Positions 49,133 through 58,031 of a stretch of 64,000 bases of DNA are shown here, piece by piece; within the stretch, counting starts at the first letter, position 1; every line of letters starts with the position of its first letter. Made by a program: the position numbers and the translations under genes. The notes under the pieces are model-generated. The model was not told the DNA's origin. It saw only the letters and a program-made list of their open reading frames with translations, and did not search any database. Source of the stretch: Paracoccus zhejiangensis (GTDB taxonomy: Bacteria > Pseudomonadota > Alphaproteobacteria > Rhodobacterales > Rhodobacteraceae); the NCBI RefSeq assembly GCF_002847445.1, contig NZ_CP025430.1:2294001-2358000 (forward strand), written 5' to 3'.

Positions 49133-49152
49133 TTACGTTGGCGTAAACGTAA
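49133..49152 (+). promoter_or_regulatory. Palindromic operator upstream of etfBA
   Basis: TTACGTT-GGCGTA-AACGTAA is a perfect 7-bp inverted repeat about 86 bases before etfB. The ACGT-containing palindrome resembles sites of MerR-type LiuR or TetR-type fatty-acid/branched-chain catabolism regulators. The regulator assignment is inference. Confidence 0.5.
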
Positions 49153-49238
49153 CGTCATGGAAATTGGTCTTGTAAAGCTTGCCTTTCGGCAGCTAACACG
49201 GGCCGCGAACCGATGACGCAACTTTGGGAGAGAGACGG

Positions 49239-49997
49239 ATGAAGGTCCTCGTGCCGGTGAAGCGCGTAATCGACTACAACGTGAAGGCCCGCGTGAAGGC
49301 GGACGGCACGGGTGTCGATCTGGCGAATGTGAAGATGTCGATGAACCCCTTTGACGAGATTGCCGTGGAAGAGGCGATCCGGCTGAAGGAGAAGGGCGTC
49401 GCGGAAGAAGTGATCGCTGTCTCGATCGGCGTGAAGCAGGCGGCGGAGACGCTGCGCACCGCGCTGGCCATGGGCGCCGACCGGGCGATCCTCGTGGTTG
49501 CCGCCGATGACGTGCACCAGGACATCGAGCCGCTGGCCGTCGCCAAGATCCTCAAGGCCGTGGTCGATGCCGAAGGACCGCAGCTGGTCATCGCCGGCAA
49601 GCAGGCCATCGACAATGACATGAACGCCACGGGCCAGATGCTGGCCGCGCTCTTGGGCTGGGGTCAGGCGACCTTTGCCTCGAAGCTCGAAATCGAGGGC
49701 GGTGCGGCGAAAGTCACCCGCGAGGTTGACGGTGGTCTGCAGACCATCGAGGTGAAGCTGCCGGCGATCGTCACCGCCGACCTGCGGCTGAACGAGCCGC
49801 GCTATGCCTCGCTGCCGAACATCATGAAGGCGAAGAAGAAGCCGCTCGATGAAAAGACGGCGGCGGATTACGGCGTCGATGTCAGCCCGCGGCTCGAGAT
49901 CGTCTCGGTCAAGGAACCCGAGGGCCGCAAGGCCGGGATCAAGGTCGGCTCGGTCGACGAGCTGGTCGGCAAACTCAAAGAAGCGGGGGTGATCTGA
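49239..49997 (+). CDS. etfB: Electron transfer flavoprotein subunit beta
   Basis: Binds AMP and, with EtfA, carries electrons from acyl-CoA and other dehydrogenases to ETF-ubiquinone oxidoreductase. The 252-residue protein begins [20 protein letters not shown], with [19 protein letters not shown] and the recognition-loop region [33 protein letters not shown] precedes ATG 49239. etfA overlaps its stop by one base (TGATG). Confidence 0.97.
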   Translation: MKVLVPVKRVIDYNVKARVKADGTGVDLANVKMSMNPFDEIAVEEAIRLKEKGVAEEVIAVSIGVKQAAETLRTALAMGADRAILVVAADDVHQDIEPLAVAKILKAVVDAEGPQLVIAGKQAIDNDMNATGQMLAALLGWGQATFASKLEIEGGAAKVTREVDGGLQTIEVKLPAIVTADLRLNEPRYASLPNIMKAKKKPLDEKTAADYGVDVSPRLEIVSVKEPEGRKAGIKVGSVDELVGKLKEAGVI

Positions 49998-50923
49998 TGG
50001 CTGTTCTTCTGCTGGGTGAAGTCACCAACGGTGTGCTGAGCGTCGATGCCACGGCCAAGGCCGTGAACGCGGTCAAGGGTCTGGGCGATGTGACGGTGCT
50101 CTGCGCCGGGGCGTCCGCGAAGGAGGCCGCTGCAGAAGCGGCGAAGATCGCCGGTGTTGCCAAGGTGCTGGTCGCCGAGGATGCGCTCTATGGCCACCGT
50201 CTGGCCGAGCCGACCGCCGCGCTGATCGTGTCGCTGGCCGGCGACTATTCGCACATTGCTGCTCCTGCCACGACCGACGCCAAGAACGTCATGCCGCGCG
50301 TCGCCGCGCTGCTCGACGCGATGGTAATCTCGGATGTCTCGGCGGTGATCGATGCCGATACCTTCGAGCGCCCGGTCTATGCCGGCAACGCCATCCAGAC
50401 GGTCAAGTCGAAAGACGCGAAGAAGGTCTTCACCGTCCGCACCGCGAGCTTCGATGCTGCGGGCGATGGCGGTTCGGCCAGCGTTTCCGACGCCGCCATT
50501 GCCGAGAACCCCGGTCTGTCGAGCTGGGTTGCCGACGAGGTCGCCAAATCCGACCGCCCGGAACTGACCTCGGCCGGCCGCGTGGTCTCGGGTGGCCGTG
50601 GTGTCGCCTCGAAAGAGAACTTCGCCATCATCGAGGCCCTGGCCGACAAGCTGGGCGCCGCCGTCGGTGCCTCGCGCGCTGCCGTCGACAGTGGCTACGC
50701 ACCGAACGACTGGCAGGTCGGCCAGACCGGCAAGGTCGTGGCGCCCGAGCTTTACGTCGCCGTCGGTATCTCGGGTGCGATCCAGCACCTCGCGGGCATG
50801 AAGGACTCGAAGGTCATCGTCGCCATCAACAAGGACGAAGAGGCCCCGATCTTCCAGATCGCCGATTATGGTCTGGTGGGCGATCTCTTCACCGTGGTCC
50901 CGGAACTGACCGAGAAGCTGTAA
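49997..50923 (+). CDS. etfA: Electron transfer flavoprotein subunit alpha
   Basis: FAD-binding subunit of ETF, 308 residues, as in the structurally known P. denitrificans protein. FAD-site segments [36 protein letters not shown] and [20 protein letters not shown] are intact. It is translationally coupled to etfB. It is followed by dispersed palindrome copy D and a terminator. Confidence 0.97.
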   Translation: MAVLLLGEVTNGVLSVDATAKAVNAVKGLGDVTVLCAGASAKEAAAEAAKIAGVAKVLVAEDALYGHRLAEPTAALIVSLAGDYSHIAAPATTDAKNVMPRVAALLDAMVISDVSAVIDADTFERPVYAGNAIQTVKSKDAKKVFTVRTASFDAAGDGGSASVSDAAIAENPGLSSWVADEVAKSDRPELTSAGRVVSGGRGVASKENFAIIEALADKLGAAVGASRAAVDSGYAPNDWQVGQTGKVVAPELYVAVGISGAIQHLAGMKDSKVIVAINKDEEAPIFQIADYGLVGDLFTVVPELTEKL

Positions 50924-50930
50924 GAGCTTT

Positions 50931-50985
50931 CATCTTGGCTTAAATATCCCGGGGAGTCGCGCAAAGCGCGACGGGGCAGCGCCCC
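50931..50985 (+). repeat. Dispersed composite palindrome, copy D (full form)
   Basis: CATCTTGGCTTAAATATCCC then GGGGA; middle hairpin GTCGCGC-AAA-GCGCGAC; terminal hairpin GGGGC-AGC-GCCCC. The head and terminal hairpin match copies A and C; the middle hairpin sequence is its own. It starts seven bases after the etfA stop. Confidence 0.65.
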
Positions 50986-51004
50986 CGCCCCGGCCAGAAC
51001 ACCG

Positions 51005-51036
51005 AACCGCCCGCGCCAACCGGCCCGGGCGGTTTT
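51005..51036 (+). terminator. Rho-independent terminator after etfA
   Basis: AACCGCCCG and CGGGCGGTT form a 9-bp stem, followed by TTCTC. It lies between etfA and the hydroxybutyryl-CoA dehydrogenase gene. Confidence 0.75.
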
Positions 51037-51098
51037 CTCATTGAAGCGCCTCCGATGCCGCCCTATCGTCGCCCCCAGTCAAGCGAGGGTGAGACGAG

Positions 51099-51974
51099 AT
51101 GGCGATTCAATCGGTGGGCGTGATCGGCGCAGGGCAGATGGGCAACGGCATCGCCCATGTTTTCGCATTGGCCGGCTATGACGTGCTGATGACCGATATC
51201 AGCCAGGAGGCCTTGGACAAGGCCGTCGCCCTGATCGACAAGAACATCGAACGCCAGGTCAGCCGGGGCAAGGCCACGGCCGAGGACAAGGCGGCGGCGA
51301 TGGGCCGGATCAAGACCACGTTGAAGCTGGCCGATCTGGGCAAGACCGACCTGGTGATCGAGGCTGCGACCGAGCGCGAGACGGTGAAGCAGGCGATCTT
51401 CGAGGACCTGCTGCCGCATCTGAAGCATGACACGATCCTGACCTCGAACACCTCGTCGATCTCGATCACCCGGCTTGCCAGCCGCACCGACCGGCCCGAA
51501 AAATTCATGGGCTTCCACTTCATGAACCCTGTGCCGGTAATGCAGCTGGTCGAGCTGATCCGCGGCATCGCCACCGATGAGCCGACCTATCAGGCGATGC
51601 TGGAGGTGGTGGAGAAGATCGGCAAGACCGCCGCCAGTGCCGAGGATTTCCCCGCCTTCATCGTCAACCGCATCCTGATGCCGATGATCAACGAGGCGGT
51701 CTACACGCTCTACGAGGGCGTGGGCAACGTGAAGTCGATCGACAGCGCCATGAAGCTCGGCACCAATCACCCGATGGGACCGCTGGAACTGGCGGATTTC
51801 ATCGGGCTGGATACCTGTCTGGCAATCATGAACGTGCTGCATGAGGGGCTGGCGGATACCAAGTACCGCCCCTGCCCGCTGCTGACCAAATATGTCGAGG
51901 CCGGCTGGCTGGGTCGCAAGACCGGGCGCGGCTTCTATGACTATCGCGGCGAGGAGCCGGTTCCGACGCGCTGA
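51099..51974 (+). CDS. 3-hydroxybutyryl-CoA dehydrogenase
   Basis: NAD(P)-dependent oxidation of (S)-3-hydroxybutyryl-CoA to acetoacetyl-CoA. The 291-residue protein has the Rossmann motif [20 protein letters not shown], the catalytic-site segments [11 protein letters not shown] and [17 protein letters not shown], and the C-terminal [16 protein letters not shown]. Size and sequence match HbdA/PaaH-type short enzymes. It lies after etfBA but behind a terminator, so it is probably a separate transcript. Confidence 0.95.
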   Translation: MAIQSVGVIGAGQMGNGIAHVFALAGYDVLMTDISQEALDKAVALIDKNIERQVSRGKATAEDKAAAMGRIKTTLKLADLGKTDLVIEAATERETVKQAIFEDLLPHLKHDTILTSNTSSISITRLASRTDRPEKFMGFHFMNPVPVMQLVELIRGIATDEPTYQAMLEVVEKIGKTAASAEDFPAFIVNRILMPMINEAVYTLYEGVGNVKSIDSAMKLGTNHPMGPLELADFIGLDTCLAIMNVLHEGLADTKYRPCPLLTKYVEAGWLGRKTGRGFYDYRGEEPVPTR

Positions 51975-52045
51975 ATGCCGCATTCAGACCGGCCGGCCCG
52001 GCCTCGCCGCCACAGGATGACCCGATCCGAAGCGAGGATAGTGTG

Positions 52046-52978
52046 ATGATGAAGCGAGTGATTGTGACGACGGCGCTGACCCTTCTGGCCGCGCCGGCCC
52101 TTGCCGATGACGAGGCCTGCAAGGCCGTCCGCCTGTCTGATCCCGGCTGGACCGACATCACCGCCACCAATGGCGTTGCCAGCGTGGTGCTGCAGGGTCT
52201 GGGCTATGAGCCCGAAATCAGCACCCTGTCGGTGCCGGTCGGCTATGAGGCGCTGAAGAACGGCGATACCGACGTTTTCCTGGGCAACTGGATGCCGGCA
52301 CAGCAGAAATTCCGCGACGATCTGGATGCCTCGGGCGTGGTCGACCTGCTGGGCCAGAATCTCGAGGGTGCCAAGTTCACCCTGGCGGTGACCACGCCGG
52401 GTGCCGATCTCGGGGTCAAGGACTTCGCCGATCTCGATGCGCAGAAGGACGCCTTCGAGGGCAAGATCTACGGGATCGAGCCGGGCGCCCCGGCGAACCA
52501 GTCGATCCAGGGCATGATCGAGGCCGACGAGTTCGGGCTGGGTGACTGGGAACTGGTCGAATCGGGCGAACAGGCGATGCTGGCGCAGCTGGCGCGAAAT
52601 GACGCCGCCGGCACGCCCACGGTCTTTCTCGCTTGGGCACCGCATCCGATGAACGTGAATTTCGCCGTCACCTACCTGTCGGGCGGCGACAAGCAATTCG
52701 GCCCCGATTTCGGTGGTGCCACGGTGCATACGCTGGCCCGCAAGGACTGGGTCGCCGCCTGCCCCAATGCGGCGAAGCTGTTTCAGCAGATGGTCTTCTC
52801 GATTGACATGGAAAACCAGCTGATGGGCAAGATCCTCGACGAGGGGATGAGCGGCGAGGACGCGGCAAAGGACTGGCTGTCCGCCAATCCCGATGCCCTG
52901 ACGCCCTGGCTTGACGGCGTGACCACGCTGGACGGTCAGCCCGGCGGTGATGCGGTCAAGGCTGCCATCGCCGGATGA
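52046..52978 (+). CDS. choX: Choline ABC transporter substrate-binding protein
   Basis: Periplasmic choline-binding protein, 310 residues with signal peptide (MKRVIVTTALTLLAAPALA|DD). Tryptophans expected to cage the quaternary ammonium are seen in LSDPGWTDI, FLGNWMPAQ and FLAWAPHPMN, the ChoX/OpuAC pattern. GAGG precedes; ATG 52046 or 52049 are equivalent choices. The permease and ATPase genes (choWV) are not adjacent; betC overlaps its stop instead. Confidence 0.92.
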   Translation: MMKRVIVTTALTLLAAPALADDEACKAVRLSDPGWTDITATNGVASVVLQGLGYEPEISTLSVPVGYEALKNGDTDVFLGNWMPAQQKFRDDLDASGVVDLLGQNLEGAKFTLAVTTPGADLGVKDFADLDAQKDAFEGKIYGIEPGAPANQSIQGMIEADEFGLGDWELVESGEQAMLAQLARNDAAGTPTVFLAWAPHPMNVNFAVTYLSGGDKQFGPDFGGATVHTLARKDWVAACPNAAKLFQQMVFSIDMENQLMGKILDEGMSGEDAAKDWLSANPDALTPWLDGVTTLDGQPGGDAVKAAIAG

Positions 52979-54471
52979 CGCAGCCGAATATCCTGATCCT
53001 GATGGCGGATCAGCTGTCGGGGGTGCTGTTCCCCGACGGCCCCGCCGATTTCCTGCACGCCCCGAACCTGAAGCGGCTGGCCGAACGCTCGACCCGCTTT
53101 GCCAATGCCTATACCGGCAGCCCGCTTTGTGCGCCGGGGCGCGCCAGCTTCATGTCGGGGCAATTGCCGCGCCGCACCCGGGTCTATGACAATGCGGCCG
53201 AGTTCGCCTCGGACATCCCGACCTATGCCCATCACCTGCGCCGCGCCGGCTATCAGACCTGCCTGTCGGGCAAGATGCATTTCGTCGGCCCCGACCAGCT
53301 GCACGGTTTCGAGGAGCGGCTGACCACCGACATCTATCCCGCCGATTTCGGCTGGACCCCGGACTACCGCAAGCCGGGCGAGCGGATCGACTGGTGGTAT
53401 CACAATCTGGGTTCCGTCACCGGCGCCGGCGTGGCCGAGATCACCAACCAGTATGAATATGACGACGAGGTCGCCTATCACGCCTGCCGCAAGCTCTATG
53501 ACCTGTCGCGGGGCGGGGATGCGCGACCCTGGTGCCTGACGGTCAGCTTCACCCATCCGCATGACCCCTTCGTCGCCCGGCGCAAATACTGGGATCTCTA
53601 CGAGGACGCGCCGGAGCTGGAACCGCCGGAAGCCATCCCCTATGCCGAACAGGACCCCCATGCGCAGCGGCTGATGGACGCCTGCGACTGGCAGGGACTG
53701 GAAATCCGGCCCGAACATGTGCGCCGCGCGCGTCAGGGCTATTTCGCCAATATCAGCTATATCGACGAGAAATTCGGCGAGATCCTCGACGTGCTGGAAC
53801 GCAGCCGGCAAGAGGCGATCATCATTGTCCTGTCGGATCACGGCGAGATGCTGGGCGAGCGCGGGTTGTGGTTCAAGATGAGCTTTTTCGAAGGCTCGGC
53901 CCGGGTGCCGCTGATGATCGCGGCGCCCGGCATGGCGCCGGGGCGCGTGGATCGCCCGGTCAGCACCATCGATGTGCTGCCGACGATCTGCGATCTGGCC
54001 GGATTGCCGATGGACGAGATTGCCCCCTGGACGGATGGGGAATCGCTTGCGGATGGCGGCGCGTCGCACGGGCCGGTGGCGATGGAATATGCCGCCGAGG
54101 GCAGCATCACCCCGCTGGTCGCCCTGCGCGAAGGGCAGTGGAAATACATCGCCTGCAAGGCCGATCCCGAACAACTGTTCGATCTCGAGGCCGATCCGGG
54201 CGAGCGGATGAACCTTGCCGCCGATCCGGCCCATGCCGAGACCCTCGCCCATTTCCGGCAGATGGCGGCCGCGCGTTGGGATCTGTCGACCTATGACGCC
54301 GAGGTGCGGCAGTCGCAGGCCCGGCGCTGGATCGTCTACGAGGCGCTGCGGAACGGCGCCTATTACCCCTGGGATCACCAGCCGCTGATGCAGGCCTCGG
54401 AGCGTTACATGCGCAACCACATGGACCTGAACGTGCTGGAGGAAAGCAAGCGCTTCCCGCGCGGTGAATAG
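52975..54471 (+). CDS. betC: Choline-sulfatase
   Basis: Hydrolyses choline-O-sulfate to choline and sulfate. The 498-residue type I sulfatase has the formylglycine motif CAPGR in TGSPLCAPGRASFMSGQ (Cys at about 53), the metal-binding LMADQLSG at the start, and the BetC-typical C-terminus (RRWIVYEALRNGAYYPWDHQP). It overlaps choX by ATGA. It has no signal peptide, so it acts in the cytoplasm after uptake. A formylglycine-generating enzyme must act in trans. Confidence 0.95.
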   Translation: MTQPNILILMADQLSGVLFPDGPADFLHAPNLKRLAERSTRFANAYTGSPLCAPGRASFMSGQLPRRTRVYDNAAEFASDIPTYAHHLRRAGYQTCLSGKMHFVGPDQLHGFEERLTTDIYPADFGWTPDYRKPGERIDWWYHNLGSVTGAGVAEITNQYEYDDEVAYHACRKLYDLSRGGDARPWCLTVSFTHPHDPFVARRKYWDLYEDAPELEPPEAIPYAEQDPHAQRLMDACDWQGLEIRPEHVRRARQGYFANISYIDEKFGEILDVLERSRQEAIIIVLSDHGEMLGERGLWFKMSFFEGSARVPLMIAAPGMAPGRVDRPVSTIDVLPTICDLAGLPMDEIAPWTDGESLADGGASHGPVAMEYAAEGSITPLVALREGQWKYIACKADPEQLFDLEADPGERMNLAADPAHAETLAHFRQMAAARWDLSTYDAEVRQSQARRWIVYEALRNGAYYPWDHQPLMQASERYMRNHMDLNVLEESKRFPRGE

Positions 54472-54498
54472 CTTGGGGGGAGTAGCGCCGGACAGCAG

Positions 54499-54526
54499 AA
54501 CGGGGCCGGATTTCTCCGGCCCCGTT
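54499..54526. terminator. Bidirectional terminator betC / DUF2852
   Basis: AACGGGGCCGGA and TCCGGCCCCGTT form a perfect 12-bp stem with a 4-base loop, followed by T on the plus side. It lies between the convergent betC and DUF2852 genes. Confidence 0.85.
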
Positions 54527-54542
54527 TCGCGCGATCAGGACT

Positions 54543-54956
54543 TTACTCGTCGGTCTTGGGGTCGCGCTGGTTCATGAACTGGTCGAACTCCGCCTTGTCC
54601 TTGGCCTCGCGCAACTTGGCGAGGAAGTCGAGGAATTCGCGGTGCTCGTCCTCGAGCCGCTTCAGCGTTTCATCGCGATAGGCGTCGAAAGCGACATTGC
54701 CCGTGGGGGCGGCGTAGTAGTGGCTGCGATGGCCGCGATGGCCGCAGCTGCGATGTCCGAACATGCGTTTGCTCCAGATCATGTAACCAAGGATGGCGAG
54801 GCCGACCGGCCAGAAGGCAACGAAGCCGAGGATCATGGCAACGATCCATGCGGGCTTGCCCTTTTCGTCCAGCCAGTCACGGGCACGGCCAAGCGGACCA
54901 TTTCCGCGCTGCTGGGGCAGTTGATAGACCGGCCAGGTTTGAGAGGCGCTGTGCAT
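54543..54956 (-). CDS. DUF2852 family membrane protein
   Basis: A 137-residue protein with one membrane hairpin (PAWIVAMILGFVAFWPVGLAILGYMIW), a His/Gly-rich segment (MFGHRSCGHRGHRSHYY) and a charged C-terminal coiled coil (LKRLEDEHREFLDFLAKLREAKDKAEF). This is the DUF2852 layout; function unknown. ATG 54956 has AAAGG nine bases upstream and is preferred to 54974 or 54989. The upstream AT-rich palindrome may regulate it. Confidence 0.82.
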   Translation of the reverse strand: MHSASQTWPVYQLPQQRGNGPLGRARDWLDEKGKPAWIVAMILGFVAFWPVGLAILGYMIWSKRMFGHRSCGHRGHRSHYYAAPTGNVAFDAYRDETLKRLEDEHREFLDFLAKLREAKDKAEFDQFMNQRDPKTDE

Positions 54957-54972
54957 TTCTTGTGACCTTTCC

Positions 54973-54997
54973 ATGTTAATGTTAATCACATTTACAT
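54973..54997 (-). promoter_or_regulatory. AT-rich inverted repeat at the DUF2852 promoter
   Basis: ATGTTAATG-TTAATCA-CATTTACAT is an inverted repeat (8 of 9 pairs), with TTAATGTTAAT direct repetition inside. It lies just upstream of the chosen start in a notably AT-rich island. Candidate operator or promoter. Confidence 0.4.
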
Positions 54998-55063
54998 AAA
55001 TGGGAGGTCCAAGTCCCCGGTCAAGACGCGGCAGGGACTATTTTTCACAGACCCGCCGAAACG

Positions 55064-55093
55064 AAAAAACCCCGGCCATCAGGCCGGGGTTTT
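55064..55093 (-). terminator. Terminator of the CAP lipoprotein gene
   Basis: AAAACCCCGGCC and GGCCGGGGTTTT form a perfect 12-bp stem with a 4-base loop. On the minus strand it is followed by a run of six T in total, 23 bases after the CAP gene's stop. Confidence 0.9.
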
Positions 55094-55116
55094 GTCTGTT
55101 CACCGCCTGATGCGGA

Positions 55117-55632
55117 TCAGTTGCCGGTAACCAGCGTCCACCAGATCTTCTTCGACGGCTCCTGGTACCAGCCGATGCCCAACTGGGTCGCGGTCGGGTC
55201 CATGATGATGTCGCGGGTGTCGCGGGTCTGCATCCAGGCGTTCAGGGTCTGGATGTCGTTCTCATAGGATTCCGAGATGTTCTCGCCGATGATCCCGCCG
55301 AAATAGCCCTGCCGCTTGGCCCGGTCGAGGGGCGAGCTGCCATCCGAACCGAAATGCCAGGCCCGGTTCTGAGCCGCCATGTCCTGCGAATGCGCCACGG
55401 TCGAGGCCGAAAGCTGCGGGTTCAGCATCAGCGGCGTCAGGCCGATATTGGCGCGCAACTGGTTGATCTGGCCCTGAACGCGCAGCGGGATCTGCGACGC
55501 CTCGCGCTGGTCGATCGTGTAGGCGACCGGGATCGGCTGGCCGTCAGGGCCAAGCTGCGGTTGGGCAAGTCGCGGCGCACAGGCGGTCAGCGCAAGCACG
55601 GACAGGACCGCAATCGTGCGGATGTTCAACAT
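55117..55632 (-). CDS. CAP/SCP-domain lipoprotein
   Basis: A 171-residue secreted lipoprotein. Signal MLNIRTIAVLSVLALTAC ends in the lipobox LTAC. The CAP domain (cysteine-rich secretory protein, Antigen 5, PR-1 fold) shows INQLRANIGLTPLMLNPQLS, VAHSQDMAAQNRAWHFG, GENISESY and WMQTRDTRDIIMDP, including the histidine and glutamate of the CAP cavity. The bacterial role is undefined. Confidence 0.88.
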   Translation of the reverse strand: MLNIRTIAVLSVLALTACAPRLAQPQLGPDGQPIPVAYTIDQREASQIPLRVQGQINQLRANIGLTPLMLNPQLSASTVAHSQDMAAQNRAWHFGSDGSSPLDRAKRQGYFGGIIGENISESYENDIQTLNAWMQTRDTRDIIMDPTATQLGIGWYQEPSKKIWWTLVTGN

Positions 55633-55868
55633 TTCGGGTGTCCCTCATAGGCGTTTTCCGGTGATTTACCCAAACCCGGGCCTCCGATCAAACGCAAGAA
55701 TTCGTGATGCGGCAGTCCTGCAACAGCCTTTCGCCCCTGCCCGGCCGATGACGGTCCTTTGATTTGAAATGGCAAGTTCATAAGCATAAATCCGCCAACA
55801 GACCCGCATCTCTCTCGATGGGCAGCAAGAGGCCGCCAGCAGAACGGCCCAGAACGAAGGACAAGAGC
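55633..55868. promoter_or_regulatory. Divergent CAP / L,D-transpeptidase promoter region
   Basis: 236 noncoding bases. On the plus strand TTGAAA (55764-55769) is followed after 17 bases by TAAATC (55787-55792), a plausible promoter for the L,D-transpeptidase. No small ORF is convincing. Confidence 0.45.
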
Positions 55869-56516
55869 ATGAGCAAGTTTCACCAGCTTAATCGCCGGGC
55901 GTTCCTGACGACCGCCGCCGCCGGTGCCGCCGGCCTGGCGCTTCCGGCCTTTGGCCAGCAGATCGATCCCTATACCGGCCAGCCGATCTACGGCGCGACC
56001 GCCGGCGCCACGCCCGATGCCGGCGCGGTGCAATATGACAGCGGTCAGGACAGCCGCCGGAACATCTCCAGCTTCCATTCGCAAAGCTGGCAGCCGCATT
56101 TCGACACCCTGACCAATGGCGCGATCCTGGTCGACCTGACCTCGCGCGCGGTGCATTACTGGTCCGAGGACCAGTCGGTCTACAAGCTTTACCCGTCCTC
56201 GATCCCGGTCAGCGAAGACCTGACCCGTCGTGGCCGGACCGAGGTGATCCGCAAGGTCGAAGGCCCGACCTGGTCGCCGACGCCGGACATGAAGAAGCGC
56301 AACCCGGAATGGCCCGATTTCGTGCCCGCCGGGCCGGACAACCCGCTCGGCACCCATGCGCTCTACCTGTCGTGGCAGTATTACCGGATCCACGGCACCC
56401 ACGACACGCGCAAGATCGGCCGCAAGTCCTCGAACGGCTGCATCGGTCTTTACAACGAGCACATCAAGGAACTGTTCGCCCTCTCGACCGTCGGCACGCA
56501 GGTTCTGATCATCTGA
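55869..56516 (+). CDS. L,D-transpeptidase (YkuD family), Tat-type signal
   Basis: Periplasmic enzyme forming 3-3 peptidoglycan cross-links or attaching lipoproteins. 215 residues. The N-terminus NRRAFLTTAAAGAAGLALPA has twin arginines and looks like a Tat signal. The YkuD catalytic region is YYRIHGTHDTRKIGRKSSNG followed by CIGLYNEH, with the catalytic cysteine in SSNGCIGL. ATG 55869 is preceded by GGACAAGAGC. Terminator follows. Confidence 0.93.
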   Translation: MSKFHQLNRRAFLTTAAAGAAGLALPAFGQQIDPYTGQPIYGATAGATPDAGAVQYDSGQDSRRNISSFHSQSWQPHFDTLTNGAILVDLTSRAVHYWSEDQSVYKLYPSSIPVSEDLTRRGRTEVIRKVEGPTWSPTPDMKKRNPEWPDFVPAGPDNPLGTHALYLSWQYYRIHGTHDTRKIGRKSSNGCIGLYNEHIKELFALSTVGTQVLII

Positions 56517-56538
56517 GGCGCAGCGCAGCTGCCCAAAG

Positions 56539-56565
56539 AAAAGGCCCCGGGAACGGGGCCTTTTT
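56539..56565 (+). terminator. Rho-independent terminator of the L,D-transpeptidase gene
   Basis: AAAAGGCCCCG and CGGGGCCTTTT form an 11-bp stem with loop GGAA and one more T. It may also serve the convergent PCD gene. Confidence 0.9.
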
Positions 56566-56583
56566 GCTGTCTCGCGTTCGGTC

Positions 56584-56925
56584 TCAGGCGACCAGCACGT
56601 CCAGCCGGGCGGCGCAGATGAAATCATTTTCCGTCAGCCCGCCGGCCTCATGCGTGGTGAAGGTCACTTCGCAATAGCCCCAACCAAAGGCGATGTCGGG
56701 ATGATGGCCCTGCTTGTTCCCCAGCCATGCCGCCAGGTTGGCCATCTCGACCGCCTTGGCAAAGCCCTTGAACTCGAAGCGGCGGCTGATCTTCGTGCCA
56801 TCCTCGGCAAGCACCCAGCCCGCGTCGAGTTGCGTCATCATCTCCCGCACCGCCTCGGGCGAAGACGGGGCGATGCCGCCCCGGCACGGCTCGCAGGTCT
56901 TCTGGCTCAGGTCATTGGTCGCCAT
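56584..56925 (-). CDS. phhB: 4a-hydroxytetrahydrobiopterin dehydratase (PCD)
   Basis: Pterin-4a-carbinolamine dehydratase, 113 residues, recycling the pterin cofactor of aromatic hydroxylases. The motif KQGHHPDIAFGWGYCEVTFT carries the catalytic His-His pair, with the late THEAGGLTENDF. No phenylalanine hydroxylase gene is adjacent, so a moonlighting or molybdopterin-related role is possible. Confidence 0.92.
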   Translation of the reverse strand: MATNDLSQKTCEPCRGGIAPSSPEAVREMMTQLDAGWVLAEDGTKISRRFEFKGFAKAVEMANLAAWLGNKQGHHPDIAFGWGYCEVTFTTHEAGGLTENDFICAARLDVLVA

Positions 56926-56993
56926 GCTGTCCTCCCTCTGCCGCTGCTGCCAACACTAGCAGGTCATGGGCGGCGCGATAAGCCGGCGCGCGC

Positions 56994-58031
56994 TCAGGCC
57001 GGCGTCACCCAGCCGCCGATATTCTCTCGGATGACGTTCATCATCACGTCGATATGCGCGGGATCGTCGTTCAGGCAGGGGATATAGGTGAACTCCTTGC
57101 CGCCGGCATGTTCATAGGCCTCGCGGATCTCGCCATTGATCTCTTCCAGCGTCTCGATGCAATCGGCGGCAAAGGCCGGCGAGATGACGGCGATGTCGCT
57201 GACGCCCTGCTTGGCCAGCTCGGCCACATGCTCGACGGTATAGGGGCGCAGCCATTCCTCGCGGCCGAAGACCGACTGGAAGCTGGTATCGATGATCCCG
57301 TCCTCCCAGCCAAGCGCGGCCTGCAACAGGCGCGAGGTCTTCTGGCACTGGCAATGATAGGGGTCGCCCTGCATCAGATAGCGTTTCGGCATCCCGTGAT
57401 AGCTGGCGACCAGCCGCCCCGGCTTACGATTGCCCAGCACCCGGCGGACCGAAGCCGCCAGCGCCGCGATGTAATCGGGCCGGTCGAAATAGGCATCGAC
57501 CGTGCGTACCGAGGGTTGCCATGTCTGTTCCATCAGCGCCCGGAACAGCTGGTCATTGGCGGTGGCCGAGGTGGCGCCGGCATATTGCGGGTAAAGCGGC
57601 AGGAAGACGATGCGCCGGCAGCCGGCCTTGACCATCCGCTCCAGCACTTCCCCGGTCGAGGGATTGCCATAGCGCATGCAGAACTCGACCATGACCTGGT
57701 CGCCCCATTCGGCATGGGCGCGGGCACGCAGCGCCGCGGTCTGGTCACGGGTAATGGTCATCAGCGGGCTTTCGCCCTTTTCCTCGTTCCAGATCAGCTT
57801 GTAATTCGCGCCCGAACTGAACGGCCGCTTGGTCAGGATGATGCCCTGCAGGATCGGCTGCCATTTCCAGCGCGGCAGGTCGATCACCCGCTTGTCCGAG
57901 AGGAACTCGTTCAGGTAACGGCGCATCGACCAGTAGTCATAGCCGTCGGGCGTGCCCAGGTTGGCGATCAGGATGCCGGTCTTCGGCGGGGTGACGGCGG
58001 GATGGTCGGCGGGCTTTGCAGCTGGCGTCAT
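56994..58031 (-). CDS. hemH: Ferrochelatase
   Basis: Inserts Fe(II) into protoporphyrin IX, the last step of heme synthesis. The 345-residue protein shows ILIANLGTPDGYDYWSMRRY, LSDKRVIDLPRWKWQPI, LPLYPQYAGATSAT, the catalytic histidine in VASYHGMPKRYLMQGDPY, and SFQSVFGREEWLRPYT. It overlaps the methyltransferase gene by ATGA. Heme is also needed by the cta products. Confidence 0.96.
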   Translation of the reverse strand: MTPAAKPADHPAVTPPKTGILIANLGTPDGYDYWSMRRYLNEFLSDKRVIDLPRWKWQPILQGIILTKRPFSSGANYKLIWNEEKGESPLMTITRDQTAALRARAHAEWGDQVMVEFCMRYGNPSTGEVLERMVKAGCRRIVFLPLYPQYAGATSATANDQLFRALMEQTWQPSVRTVDAYFDRPDYIAALAASVRRVLGNRKPGRLVASYHGMPKRYLMQGDPYHCQCQKTSRLLQAALGWEDGIIDTSFQSVFGREEWLRPYTVEHVAELAKQGVSDIAVISPAFAADCIETLEEINGEIREAYEHAGGKEFTYIPCLNDDPAHIDVMMNVIRENIGGWVTPA

